A stretch of 64,000 nucleotides of DNA from positions 16,513,501-16,577,500 of the forward strand of contig NC_016131.3 of the NCBI RefSeq assembly GCF_000005505.3, in the 5' to 3' direction. The notes beneath the pieces are model-generated. The model was not told the DNA's origin, searched no databases, and worked only from the letters and a program-made list of their open reading frames with translations. The position numbers and the translations under genes are program-made. Shown one piece after another: positions 25,833-36,964 of this stretch (its first letter is position 1; each line of letters begins with the position of its first letter). This DNA is from Brachypodium distachyon (Eukaryota > Streptophyta > Magnoliopsida > Poales > Poaceae).

Positions 25833-26306
25833 ATGTGTTTCACGGTGAGGCGACAGCGTCGTCGGCAAGCCGAGGAGGAGGTAGAACGCCGCCTGAGAGA
25901 GGTGGAGGAGATGAGGCGAAGAAGGGAAGCAGAGGAGAAGACGCCGTGCTTCCGGCTGAGGAGGAACATGGCCGCCTACGAGATGGAAGAGGGGACGAGG
26001 ATAAGGATCGCCAACGAGCGGGCCAAGGCGATGGCCTATGCCAACGCCAAGGCAGCTGCAGCTACAAGCAAGGAGAAGGGAAAGGGGAAGAAGAAGATGT
26101 CTGGAGAGGAGGTGATCAGAACGGAGAAGCAGAAGACGCCTAGAAAAACCAAGGGGGAGGATAGGTTTAAGGCGAAGGCGGAAAAGGAGAGGAAGAAGCG
26201 TGAGGACGAGGCGAAGAAGAAACGGGAAAGAGAAGCGAAAGAGAAGGAGGCCGAGAAGAAGAGAAAAGAGGTGCTCAAGAAGCGGAAGACGGTGCAAAGG
26301 AAATGA
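25833..26306 (+). CDS. Hypothetical Lys/Glu/Arg-rich coiled-coil protein
   Basis: I do not recognise this 157-aa product. Almost half of the residues are K, E or R. Residues 8-40 (RRRQAEEEVERRLREVEE...) and about 108-155 (AEKERKKREDEAKKKRERE...) look like charged single helices or coiled coil. A middle part (KTPCFRLRRNMAAYEMEEGTR) is less repetitive and may be the only folded segment. There is no signal peptide or membrane segment, and C-terminal KKRK-like runs could act as nuclear localisation signals. It could be a real single-exon gene, a fragment, or a chance product of purine-rich DNA. Its 3' flank is partly duplicated about 900 bp downstream. Confidence 0.45.
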   Translation: MCFTVRRQRRRQAEEEVERRLREVEEMRRRREAEEKTPCFRLRRNMAAYEMEEGTRIRIANERAKAMAYANAKAAAATSKEKGKGKKKMSGEEVIRTEKQKTPRKTKGEDRFKAKAEKERKKREDEAKKKREREAKEKEAEKKRKEVLKKRKTVQRK

Positions 26307-26479
26307 TATTTAAGTGATTGATTGATCACGCCGTCAGGGTAATCTTGTCCGGCAGTAATCACCTATCTCTTGTTGTTTTTCATCCTCTTATGATAGCTTT
26401 GTTTTCCTGCGGGAATCCAGTTCATTTTAATCTTTGAACGCTGCTTTGATGCTAAAAGAAAATTCACCAATCTTAAATC

Positions 26480-26521
26480 ATCATTACTAGTTGGACAATT
26501 ATCATTACTAGTTGGACAATT
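26480..26521. repeat. 21-bp tandem duplication
   Basis: ATCATTACTAGTTGGACAAT plus T occurs twice in a row, without mismatch. Confidence 0.9.
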
Positions 26522-26529
26522 TTGTATGT

Positions 26530-27217
26530 GTCACTAGTAACTACCAAACCGCGAAATTCGAACTTTGCCACTACCACCATTGATATTGTGAAGCCACAAA
26601 CTCGTCCGACCACATCTTTTTGTCTAAGCAACCGGGTGTCGTTCCATCCGTTAGCCGTCCACCCTCTCCGTCATCTCGGTTGACCCTCTTCTTCTGAGAC
26701 CCACCAAAGTGTCATGTCACCTGACTCCCTTCTTCTGCCGTGGGACCCACATAAGTGCTATATCACTCTTACCATGGGGAATGAGTAAATAATTTGTGCC
26801 CCATTCTTACCGTGGTTGGACGACCCATAAATATGGGGCGGACGGAGTAGAAGTTCAAGCTTCAAGACTGATTTTGGTAAATCCCCCACCCCTCTTGTCC
26901 GACCACTCCGTCACTTCCGACGTACTCTCCATCATCCTGTCGTTGCTATCTTGCACCTCCGCGCCCTCCGCTCGTGTTCCGCTGCGTCACCGCTCTTTTG
27001 CCCTCCTTGTTGAAAGCTTTCCCCTCTGCCCGAGGGCTCTACCCGATGGAAGCGAAGCAGGAGTGAAAGTCGTTTGCCTAAAGCAATTCTATTCTACTGC
27101 TGCGGAGATGGATGCCGCACCACTAGAGAACAATGGGAAAGCGATTGGAGCCCAGTGAATGCCGCCGTTTATGTTCTGAAGGGCAAGAAATCAAATGCTT
27201 TGTCTCAATTTGATTTG
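26530..27217. other. Intergenic, no supported gene
   Basis: A 120-codon frame at 26796-27158 has no recognisable domain, no conserved start context and mixed composition. I leave it unannotated. CACTACCAC at 26569 resembles a CACTA terminus but does not pair convincingly with the one near 27,467. Confidence 0.3.
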
Positions 27218-27309
27218 TGTGATTGATCACTCCGTCAGGATAATCTTGTCCAGTACTAGTAATCTATCTCTTGTTTTCTCGGAGACAACAAAAGATATTG
27301 TCATCCTCT

Positions 27310-27467
27310 TGAAGAGAACACCCGTCGGTGAACACACAGACATATTCGACTATCCCTATATAGATATCCCTGTCGGCTGACACACATGAGTTCTATTCTT
27401 GTCAAGGATTAATTCGTATTTTTCTGTCGGTTCTTGGCCGACAAGGATATTCGTGTATGTGGTAGTG
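27310..27467. mobile_element. Possible CACTA (En/Spm-like) end
   Basis: Reading leftwards from 27467 the sequence begins CACTACCAC. It is followed by subterminal GTCGG/CCGAC motifs (about 27,318, 27,369 and 27,424-27,440, the last as TGTCGG..CCGACA). These are features of CACTA termini. I could not find a matching opposite end or a 3-bp duplication, so this may be a fragment. Confidence 0.35.
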
Positions 27468-27530
27468 ATAATAGACGTAGAGGATTTAGTACAAAGTTAT
27501 ATTAAATTAATGAACAGTACTTATTTTGTA

Positions 27531-28160
27531 CTCCCTCCGATCACCCTGCACAAAACCGAACCGAAAACCTGACAAAAATAACCGAAACCGAACCGAAATT
27601 TCGGTTTTTCCAGTTTCGGTTACGGTTTTCAAAATGTGAAACCGTTTGGATTTCGGTTTCTTCGGTTTAAATCGAACGGTTTTTGGTTAAACCGAACAAA
27701 ACCGACACAATATAACGAGGGAGGTGCAGTATCTAATGGAAGTGGCGTAGTAGCCCAAAGGTTTGTACCTATGAAGTGATCCAGAGGTCGGTAGTTCGAT
27801 TCCTAGAAGCAGTCTAGTACAATCAGAAAAGTGCCTCTATCAAGTGTTTTTGTGTTGAAACATGCTTATAAAATTTATGTGTTGCTCAAAAATTCGCGTC
27901 AACTTTGGTTAATTTGGTTATAACCGAAACCGAACCGAACCAAAATTAAATGTTTATAACCGAAACCGAACCGTATTAACCAAGTATACGAACCGTATTA
28001 AGCGGAAAACCTTATTAACCGAACCGAAAGACAGAATGCACACCCTGACCCTCCGATCCTAAATTCTTGTCTCAAGCTTGCCCAAATATGGACGTATCTA
28101 CTCTTAAAACGCGTCTAGGTACATGTAATATTTCGACAACAATTTATGATCAGAACACAA
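27531..28160. mobile_element. Stowaway MITE split by a later insertion
   Basis: The left terminus TA-CTCCCTCCGA is at 27529-27540. The element resumes at about 28049 with CCCTCCGATCCTAAATTC and runs to a decayed right end near 28,160 (TTTATGATCAG). It is of the same subfamily as the MITE at 10531. The two parts are separated by a hAT-like element. Confidence 0.75.
27542..28048. mobile_element. GGTTCGGTT-rich non-autonomous hAT-like element
   Basis: About 507 bp dense in ACCGAACCGAAA / TTTCGGTTCGGTT motifs on both strands. It is bounded by CACCCTGCAC at the left and GCACACCCTG at the right. CCCTCCGAT is repeated on both sides (27533-27541 and 28049-28057), compatible with an 8-bp hAT target duplication. 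There is no transposase. The family assignment rests on the terminal and subterminal motifs and is an inference. Confidence 0.65.
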
Positions 28161-29349
28161 ATGCATGTCTAGTTCTAATAAAACTACCAAATATGTTTTA
28201 TATTTTGTATTTAACCTTCGGTGCTCGTGATTTAACTTTTTGTATTCTATCATAGACTAATCATGTATTTATCCAACCTTTTGTTCCGACGATTTCACTA
28301 TACTCACTAGTTATCTGCTTCAACTTGTCTAGCATATGGAATTTAATGGCCTTGATTAGTGGAAGACCAATGGATGCGATTAATCTTTCTTTTTGGCCGG
28401 ACCAGATAAGTGGAGTGTGACTAAGATGTTGTATTTATTGAGTACAATCTTGGATTTCTTGGTTGTTGTAATCACTTATCTTTAAATTGTGGCTCACCTG
28501 ACGATGCGTACTCCTCATGTTGTTTTGATGATGGACATGTTCTTCTATGTACACCCGTCAAGGTATGTAATTCTAGAAAAAGCATTTCAAAAGAAATAGT
28601 TCTGCTATTATCCGACTTACAAGATAATTAGTTTTTTCTAAATTCTGAATAACAATTAGATTTTGAGTATTTATTTTTATGTATGAAACAAATATAGATA
28701 AACTGATTACTTTGAGCGTCTTTTTGGTTGTTCTAATCTATCAGAGTGCAAATATCAAATATCATCCTCGGTGCAAGTTTAGTAGATTCTACTTTTATAA
28801 TTAGACTTCATATTATTTTTTTAGTATTATGATTCTTGCATTTGTTTTTTGAAGAGCGATTTCCAATTTTTTACACCCTACTTTTCAGTTTGTGACACAA
28901 ATTACACATTTGTGGATTTTTTTTTGCAATTTTACCCCATTTAGCGAGACTTTTGCCGCTTTTTACCTTTTTTTTTAGTTTTTTTCACCATCTCTTCTAA
29001 ACATGATAGGTGGGTTCCGCATATTGGATTGATGTGGTGTGCTAAATAAGAAGGGCAATATGCCAGGGCGAGCGGCGATGTGGAGGTACAACTGCTACGC
29101 TTCACATTGAGCGCGTGACAACGGCTTAGCTCGACGGCAAGCAACTTCATTTCATCCATTGCCTGGCAAAACTCTGTTTTAACATTCTTCCACATAAGCA
29201 AATAGTTCTGTTGTTGTTCTAGAAAACAACAGGAGTAAGGGGTGCCAATGCTCGATGGCACAAGTGCGAGAATTGTATGTAGGGTGTGTACACCGGCCTT
29301 ATAACGAAGGTTGCCGTACACTTGGGCAAGTTGACACGTCGATATTTTT
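28161..29349. other. AT-rich intergenic DNA bordering the retrotransposon block
   Basis: No gene or element terminus is recognised. A 145-codon minus-strand frame (28941-29378) runs into element G's LTR and has a Lys-rich tail from a poly-T tract; it is not supported. Confidence 0.4.
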
Positions 29350-30014
29350 TGAATAGGTTCAGTCGACCCTGCGGGCACGACTTAGTCCTATGTTAGCCGG
29401 GTGTTTGGGCCAAACTCGTCTTCACAAATCACCTATGTCGAGAGATCTCTAGGGGCCGCCTCAGACTTGGGCCGAACTTGTCTTCCCAAGTAGCGAGGTT
29501 GGGATACCCTTGAGACTCTAACCCGATCCCTCTACTTCGAGTCGAGGTCGTACTAGACGGCCCGGAACCTCAAAATTAGGCTTCCTAAGTCGCGTCCCCG
29601 AGGTCAAATCGAGACTAGGATCGACCCAAGCATTCGACAGCGGGCTCCTTAGGTTCCTCTTGCCCTCTCCCCTTTGATCTTATTCCAATGGAGAGAGTGA
29701 ATGATACATGCCTCCCATGGGGGGTATTTATAGCCCAGGGGTCCATGTCAAAAGACCATGGCTACCCTTGAGGGAGGGGGAAGTGAGGGCAAAGCGGTAA
29801 ACTCATCCCTACACCTTTCTTGGCCCCTACTCAAGCTCTTCTTCTCCTTTGACCATGACATGAGAGGCTTGACCCGTTGACTCCTTTGACCGGCGCCTAG
29901 TTGGCATGGCTATGCCTTGTTGGCAATTTGACCGGTCTTTGGAATTTGTTGACTTGGTTGTCGCCACGTAGGATTGTGGCCCGGCTCATGTAAGGATTTT
30001 ATTATATTACAACA
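29350..30014 (-). repeat. Left (3') LTR of element G
   Basis: On the minus strand it starts TGTTGTAATATAATAA and ends CCTATTCA, TG...CA bounded, 665 bp. It includes a TATA box CTATAAATA on the minus strand at 29725-29733. Sequence downstream of that TATA is what the right copy shares. Confidence 0.65.
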
Positions 30015-30125
30015 GTAGCCCCCTTGAGCCGGAGGCATTGGGAATGCCTTCGGGTCAACTTCAACGTCGATGGCGTGCTGAGATTCTTTTTCCGACACTT
30101 GGATCGTAGTTCTCCTTGGGACGAG

Positions 30126-31403
30126 CCACTGGCTAGGTAGGTTTTACAAGAAAACTGGGCCTAGGTGGGCTGCCTTGTGAGATATTTCTAGTTTCGGAAG
30201 TTTTTCCTGTAGAATCGAGACCCATGAGGCCTTTGTGTGAGGAGACACCGGCTAGGTAATTTTCTCGATGAGAAAACTTAACCTAGGTGGGCTTTTGAGG
30301 CGACCCAGACCCGTAAGGATCCGGACCTCTGTGTAAATTGTGCTAGTCCCTGGATCAAATGCTAGCACACACAGTTCCATTGATGAAATACCATACACAT
30401 GTCCATTACAATGGTTCGAATAACAAATCCAGAGTACTTAATACAAGCCAAACGGAAGTTCAAATAAAACACACTGATAAAGAGGAAGTCCCATCAACGC
30501 CACAGGCAAGTTGAGTGTAGACTCGCGACCCTGCGTCTTCTTCTTATGCGTCACTCTCTGCACATGATAGGTGCAGGTCAGTACATTGAATGTACTTGCA
30601 AGTCACACCTGTGTGGTTAGGAGTAATGCATGGAAATGATGAAGGATTTCCTAGTTGGCTACTAGGGTTGTTTTTGCAAAATGCTGCTTTTGGGGTTTTG
30701 AAATACTCATAGTATTTTCCTTTGAAAATCTCTATCCTAGAGTTTTGATAAAACAGGGTTTGATCAATAGTATGGTCATTCTGTGGATGTTCACTCCACG
30801 ACCTAGCTATGCACTCTGGGTCAACTGACACTCACATAGCATCCCTTTGATGTTGTAAACAAAATAGCATAAGCAAAAATATAGGTTCTACATGGTCAAT
30901 AAGTGTAACTTGCCTGGATCAGAGAAGTTCACCCGAAATTCCATTTAAATCATTTAAAATATCAAATGGCTTCAGAAAAATTCCCAAAAATTCTGTAAAA
31001 TAATATATTTCATTTAGAGTCCAGGAAAATTTTTCACACTCAAAAATAAATTTGTAAAAATAGTTTTAATGTTTCTAAGCTTTAAATAAACCTAAATAAA
31101 ATCCTAAAATGCGTTTTTAAACTCTAGAAAATTCTCAAATCAATTTCTATCAACCTAACACATTCCAAAACACCATTTCAAACACTTTCAATAATGCATC
31201 ATAACGAACACCAAGATTTTAAGATATGATCAAAGTGATATGCATAAGAAATGTAAAGGTGCGGACATCCGAATTTGAAAAATTTGGGATGTTACAGCTT
31301 TCTTGCACAAAACTGCGGTCTTGTGAAGTTTGATGCATCCTAAAGGCTCCTGAGAACCACCGGCTAGGCAAGTTTCTCTATGAGAAAACTAAGCCTAGGT
31401 GGG
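30126..31403. repeat. Hairpin module of element G, left set
   Basis: Three quasi-palindromes of the form GGCTAGGTAATTTTCTC - GAT - GAGAAAA..ACCTAG lie at about 30126-30170, 30246-30292 and 31357-31403. Without inserted LTR A the last two are only about 60 bp apart. The same pair occurs at the other end of the internal region (36824-36964). Confidence 0.8.
30296..31296 (-). mobile_element. LTR A: solo LTR of the TGTAACATCCC family, internally deleted
   Basis: On the minus strand it starts TGTAACATCCCAAATTTTTC and ends GGGTCGCCTCA. The perfect duplication GCTTT lies at 30291-30295 and 31297-31301. At 1,001 bp it lacks two blocks present in copy B: the promoter/leader part (B about 38,870-40,770) and a middle part (about 40,856-41,645). 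It lies in element G. Confidence 0.9.
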
Positions 31404-32192
31404 TTCCCTCGCAAAGTTTCGCTGGTCTTGAAGTCTATTTCCGAAGAAATGGACATTTTTGTGATCTTCCTTGTGGAAAACCATGGCCACAAAGGCTTTT
31501 CTTGCAAAATTTTGAATTTGGGGGGTTTTCTGCATGTTTCCGGGAAGTTCGGGTACTTTGTCGCTAATTCTTAGTGCCATGTGGACTTGATCCGAAATTC
31601 CCGTGCCCCGAAGGGCCCTTTCGCAAAAAATCCTGAGCCCTGGGCTCCTTCCTGCGCGTGCGCGCTCTTGGGCCACACTGGTCTTATGGGCCACGTAGGC
31701 CTGGTGGGCCTCTCGGACGTGCGGGCAGAACCCGACGGGGCCTGAGAGGGTTTTTCTTCCTTTTTTCTTTGCTATCCGCCTTGGGCTACCTGTTTGGGCC
31801 TTGCATGGCCGAAGGGCTGACGAGGGAGTCTGGGCCCGTGGTGGGCACGCTCGTTCGCTGCTCCTCTGGCCGATCGAGGCAGCATCAGGTGCACCCTCGG
31901 CTGGTTTTATTCCCACCTCGAGCTCGGTGGAGAATGGAAGGGGGAGCTCCATATATAAAAGCAGGGCATGGGAGGCCCTAGGCGATGTGCTCGTTGGTGT
32001 GCTTCCCACAGCAGGCCGAGCGCGGGTTTGGCCTTTTCAGGCTTGAGCTCTGCTTGGCTTGGCCCGTTGTTTGGACATGCCTGAAAATAAAAAAAATTGG
32101 GCTGCTCCTTCCTGGTCCGCTTCCAGGCTGTGCGCCTTAGGCGTCGGGCCGTGACGTAGCTCAAAGGTGTGGCCCATCTTGGCATAGTGTAT

Positions 32193-32402
32193 AGCGAGCC
32201 ACTCGCTTTTCTCCCTTGCCGTGTTGAAGACCTGACCGGCTTCGCGCAAGGGTGGAGGCGACCGGTGCTTGATAGGTGTTCCTCGCCTGTAGAGGACGAG
32301 CCACTCGATTTTCTTCTCCCTTGTCGCGATTGGCTTCGCACGGCTTCGCGTAAGGGTGGAGGCGACCGGTGCTCGATAGGTGTTCCTTGCATGTAGAGGA
32401 TG
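32193..32402. repeat. Two-unit tandem repeat (about 105 bp) in element G
   Basis: GAGCCACTCG...CTCCCTTG, then GGTGGAGGCGACCGGTGCT(T/C)GATAGGTGTTCC and GTAGAGGA, occurs twice in tandem with small changes. It gives rise to several false repetitive frames. Confidence 0.8.
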
Positions 32403-33599
32403 AGCTGAGGAAAGGAGGCGCGGAGCTTCTTCCCACGGGTGCGTCATGGCGTGACTTCGGGTGCTTGGATGACGAAGAACTTGACGCCAAGATCTTTTTG
32501 TCAAATAGCTTGCGGGCTAAGCATGGCGTGGCCGATGGATGTGTGGCGAGACGCGGGCACGGGCCCTACGCACGACCGGGCACGAGGCCGGGCGCGTTAT
32601 GGTGCCGGTTTCGGAGGCGAATGGCACGGCACCCCGAGGCGAGACGCGGAGCGGCTCAGTCATTGACGCGGCAGTGTGTGGACGCTTGGGGCGCCAGGTG
32701 CACGCGTGGCGAGATGCCAAGTCGGGCGCGGTCGGATGTCGGTCATGGTGAAGCGCGGACGCCTGTCGCGGCGGGTCGTGGATGCAATGTTCCGCGACCC
32801 GAGGTGTTGGTCATTTGGCAGAATATCTTGCGGGCGGCCGTCCCTTCTTCTTCCTTCCTTTTTTTATTGCAGTCTGGGTCGGCGTCCCTTCCAACCCATT
32901 TCTTCGCTGGCGGGACCGAAGGCCGACGGGCCATGGGCCGCAAGGGGGGGGGGGTAAGTTGGGCTCCCTCTTGGTGTCGATACGTGCATGGTGACGGGTG
33001 TCTCGGGAAGGTGCTCTGCGGGGCGCGACGTCGACGGGGAGGGCGAAGGCACGTTGGAGCCCGCTTGTCGTGGCACGAGCACGCTCATGGCGCATTGTGG
33101 GCACGACCGGCGTGGAGGCGAGCATCCTGGAGAGGGCGAACACTTGCATGGAGGGGCGTAGATATGCGCGGAGAGGGGACAGAGGGCACGTGGACTTGGC
33201 GAGGGCGCGTCCGGGGTGCCGGTCATTTGACCGAGCAGCTTGCGTGCTCCTCCCTCTGGCCTCCATTCTTCTCTTTTTTGTGTGAATTGGGGCGGCGGCT
33301 GAGCACGGGCCTTGGGCCGTCGTCCTTGTTCCGATGGAGCGCAGGTTGATGGGAGAGTTGGGCTTCATGGCCTTGGGCCGTTCCGAGGGGGCATCGCTCG
33401 GTCGGCGGTTGAGCGAGATTTTGCGATGTTTTTCGCTGTAGATGTTCCGTAGTTGCTTCCTTAGGAATCTTCGCAACTCGTACTAATCTCGTCGTGCTGC
33501 ATTTTGCAGGCGAGATGAATGGGGTTGCCTCTTCATGTTCGCTCAGCGAGGTGGATGTTCAGCAATCGCCTTTGGACCTTCGAACCTTGGGTTCGTTAT

Positions 33600-34400
33600 T
33601 GTCACGACCTTAGCTCTTGGAGCCATGGTACTTTTCGACGCCTTTGAACCACGGTCTCACCCTGGTATCTTCCTTGGAGCTTGATTTTTTAGCGATACCT
33701 TATGTATCTTGGACCATTTGTCACGATCCCAGCTCTTCGAGCTACGGCACTTTGCGACAGCCTCTAACCTTGGGTTCGCGAAGCTAGCTCTTGGAGCTAG
33801 ACTTTAAGTGGTACTTTCATACCTTAGGCCCTTTGCCGCGACCATGGCTCTTGGAGCGATGGTACTTTGCGACGGCCCCGAACCTTGGGTTCACCGTGCT
33901 AGCTCTTGGAGCTAGACTTTAAGTGGTACCTTCGTACCTTAGGCTCCGCGGCCATGGCTCTTGGAGCTATGGTACTTTGCGATGGTCCCAAACCTTGGGT
34001 TCGCCGTGCTAGCTCTTGGAGTTAGACTTTAAGTGGTACCTTCGTACCTTTGGCTCTATGTCGTGACCATGGCTCTTGGAGCGATGGTATGTGACGGCCC
34101 CGAACCTTTGGTTTGCCGTGCTAGCTCTTGGAGCTAGACTTTAAGTGGTACCTTCGTACCTTAGGCTCTTTGTCGCGACCATGGCTCTTGGAGCGATGGG
34201 ACTTTGTGACGGCCCCGAACCTTTGGTTTTCCATGCTAGCTCTTGGAGCTAGACTTTAAGTGGTACTTTCGTACCTTAGGCTCTTTGTCGCGACCATGGT
34301 TCTGGGAGCGATGGTACTTTGCGATGGGCTTCAAGCCTTGGGCCACAAACCTAACTCTTGGAGTTAAGATTTTTTGCAGCAACAAACCTTGAACCTTGGG
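33600..34400. repeat. Tandem array with 110-117 bp period
   Basis: AGCTCTTGGAGCTAGACTTT recurs at 33784, 33901, 34011, 34123 and 34238, and as a variant at about 34,352. Each unit also contains GTGGTACCTTCGTACCTTAG, a GGCTCTTGGAGCGATGG half-repeat and a CCCGAACC segment. Degenerate earlier units start near 33,603. It is non-coding and internal to element G. Confidence 0.9.
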
Positions 34401-36823
34401 TTCTTTAGTGTTGCTCACACACTTCATTACCCATGTTGCAGGTAAGATGGAAGGTGTGGATTTTTTATCACCGAGATGATGGCACCCTGACTTGGTGGAG
34501 CTTAGGGTTTTCTTTTGCTCAAGGACCATCTTGATATAGTCCAATTCTCTTGGGATGCAGACTTTTGTTTGACCACAGTCTTGGTGGTATTTTGACCCAA
34601 AGGAATTGAGCTCTTGTTCGCCGAGGTATTTGTTCAGCGGAGTCCAATCGCATTGAAGCAAGGACCTTGATTGTTTGACAATCTTGGAGGTGAGCCCCCT
34701 AGCAAATCTTGGCTAGATTCCCTTGTTTTGTATGTTGCCATCGCAACTTGGTTACGCACCATGTGACGGGTTTTGTTTGAGCTTGGCACTCCAGTCAAAG
34801 ATGGCATTTCAACCATGTCACCAAAGCCTTTGCAAGGAGGCAACGCCCTTTGTGGCCTTCGAGTTATTGGCGCTCTTGGGCACAAAACTCGAGCTCGTTT
34901 ACCTATTTTTGGTGAGCATTTCTGCCTTTTCTTGCCTCGTTCACCATTGGTGAATATTTTGACACCATACTTGTCTTCTTTTCCAGGTACCGTGATAGTT
35001 GTATCCGGTGTTTCTGGAGTTGACATTGGTGCCGATGAAAAAGGGAGGAGGCCTCGGGCTCTCTCCAAGCCATGTAGGTTGTCGTGGGCTACCCACTCCA
35101 AGATTGAGACTTGGTGAGTGGCTTTCTTGCTTCAAACTCTTGTTGTTGAGCCATGAAGTCTTAGCATGCGCCTTTAACCTTTGGAAGGTTCGAGGCTTGC
35201 TGGAGGTTGTTAACCTCGTCGCACTTTTGTCAGTCAGGCCGACGTGGCGAGCCCTAAGGTTGTGATGACCTTGTTGGGTGAGGAAGTTCCTCGGGAGCAT
35301 GGTGGTACTTAGTGGTCCAAAATTTCTCACTTTGTGATGAGTTTCTGACCTCACCCTTCCGGAGGGTATTTGTGAGGTATGAGCTTCTGTCGCCCTTGGA
35401 GTCGACAAGTCACCTCTGATGCTTGCGTATGCGCTTTGCACATTGTCCTTTTGACATAGCTGTATGACTTGCGTGTAGCTAGCCATATGCCTGCAATGCA
35501 TCCATTTGTTTTGCTCCATGTATCGCTATGTTGTTAACATTAACGGAAATGTCAACTTTTAGCTCAACATGTGTTTGTGAGTACTACATTTCTTCCTTTG
35601 TGGAATAGTATGTTTCCTCGAGTTTATACAGCTCGCGATCGATCGCTATTACTCGCACATTGTGCTTTCAATTGCTATCGCCGTTGGGATACGACTCGGC
35701 TTCGGTGCCTTAGGTCATGGTTACGAGCCATGGATCCTGGTACCTTTGCGAGGGTCGCTATCGATATGCCGGTAGTGATCCGGACATTTCGACCTGCTGT
35801 TCGGGAAATTTCATGCGAAATTTCCCCTCTTCGGACTTCAGGAAGCTATGCTTTCCCGCGATTATTATGGAGCCTTATCTCGGTTACTATCACATAGGCC
35901 CGTGCGCGACGTCTCGCACACGGATAGCATGGTTCTCCGAGGTAAGTAAGCTCATGCATAACTCGCTTATTTACGGTTATCCTTAAATGCGTTTTAAGGA
36001 GCTTCCGGCCCTCGAGGGACTTGGTTCTGCTTGGTGGATGGCCTCGGGGCACACTAGGATCCACCAAGGAACGGGTTGCCAATGAGGCAATTATGTCCGG
36101 AGACATTTTGGGAGATGCTTTGGGCCAACGTAGGCCTCCTAGCATTCCTTGGCGAGCGGCGCTGGGGCCGCAACTCTTTTTGAGGAGGATTTTCCTTTCA
36201 CGGAGGTGCCGCTTGATAAGGTTCTCCTTTGCGGTGATGCCGCGTGAGAAGTACCTAGGCCGGTGTAGGCTTCCCATGATAAGTTTGGAGAGTGGCACTT
36301 GTGCAGCAACTCTCCACGAGGAGGATTAACCTTTCGCGGCGATGCCACGTGACAAGGTTTTCCCTTTCGGCGACGGTGAGCCTCTTTTGAGTGCCCACAC
36401 ATGCCAAGGTAACACATATGATAATGTGCTACCTTATTTTTTCCAAGGATGATTGTGCTCACATCCCTTTCCCTTACTTTTTGAGGAGATGGCCTCGAGG
36501 GCGCTTATAATCCCTTGGCGAAGATGGCTGGCTTTGCACTTATACTCGCCCGAAGGGTCGGAGGCGCATCCTTGGTTACTTCGGCCTTTTTAGGCATAGA
36601 AGTGGCAGCTCGTTGCCGGCTCCAGGCATTGATGGGGAGTTATCCCTTTATTCTTTCAGGAGGGCACGCGTGCTCTCTTTATGTCCCTCTTGGCCGCGAT
36701 GCGGCAAGGTACTTCCCACTTAGGGCCGAGCTCGTGCCAGAGCTTCAGGTCGAGGTCTTCTCGGACGAGAATCGTTTTCGGACCTTCCTGTGGAACTGAG
36801 ACCCTTGAGGCCTTTGGCTTAGG

Positions 36824-36964
36824 AGCCACCGGCTAGGTAATTTTCTCGATGAGAAAACTGAACCTAGGTGGGCGTTCTTGCGAAAAACTAGGGCCTCTGG
36901 ATTTTTGCGAGGAGAACCACCGGCGAGGCGAGTTTCTCTACGAGAAAACTAAGCCTGGGTGGGT
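36824..36964. repeat. Hairpin module of element G, right set
   Basis: Two quasi-palindromes (36824-36873 and 36916-36964) repeat the left pair in the same order and orientation. Similar flanks (GAGACCC..GAGGCCTTTG before; TTCCAAAGAAGTGGACAT after) show that the whole module of about 250 bp is duplicated. Confidence 0.8.

Larger units (their letters stand above)
26313..27300 (+). repeat. Dispersed pair of a 60-bp 3'-flank sequence
   Basis: The segment after the Lys/Glu-rich ORF stop (26313-26371: GATTGATCAC..CCGTCAGG, AATCTTGTCC, CTATCTCTTGTT) recurs at 27218-27277 with a few changes. Both are followed by a CATCCTCTT motif. This suggests that the region arose by a segmental or transposon-borne duplication. 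Confidence 0.7.

Noticed and set aside
25742..26143. 133-aa ORF overlapping the Lys/Glu-rich frame
   Set aside because: Its start is produced by a 28-bp tandem repeat and the rest is an alternative frame of the same purine-rich DNA.
26796..27158. 120-aa plus-strand ORF
   Set aside because: No domain, no start context, transposon-like surroundings.
31395..33476. Several 100-326 aa ORFs in element G
   Set aside because: Repetitive GC-rich sequence open in many frames; repeats in the protein mirror DNA tandem repeats; no gag or pol motif.
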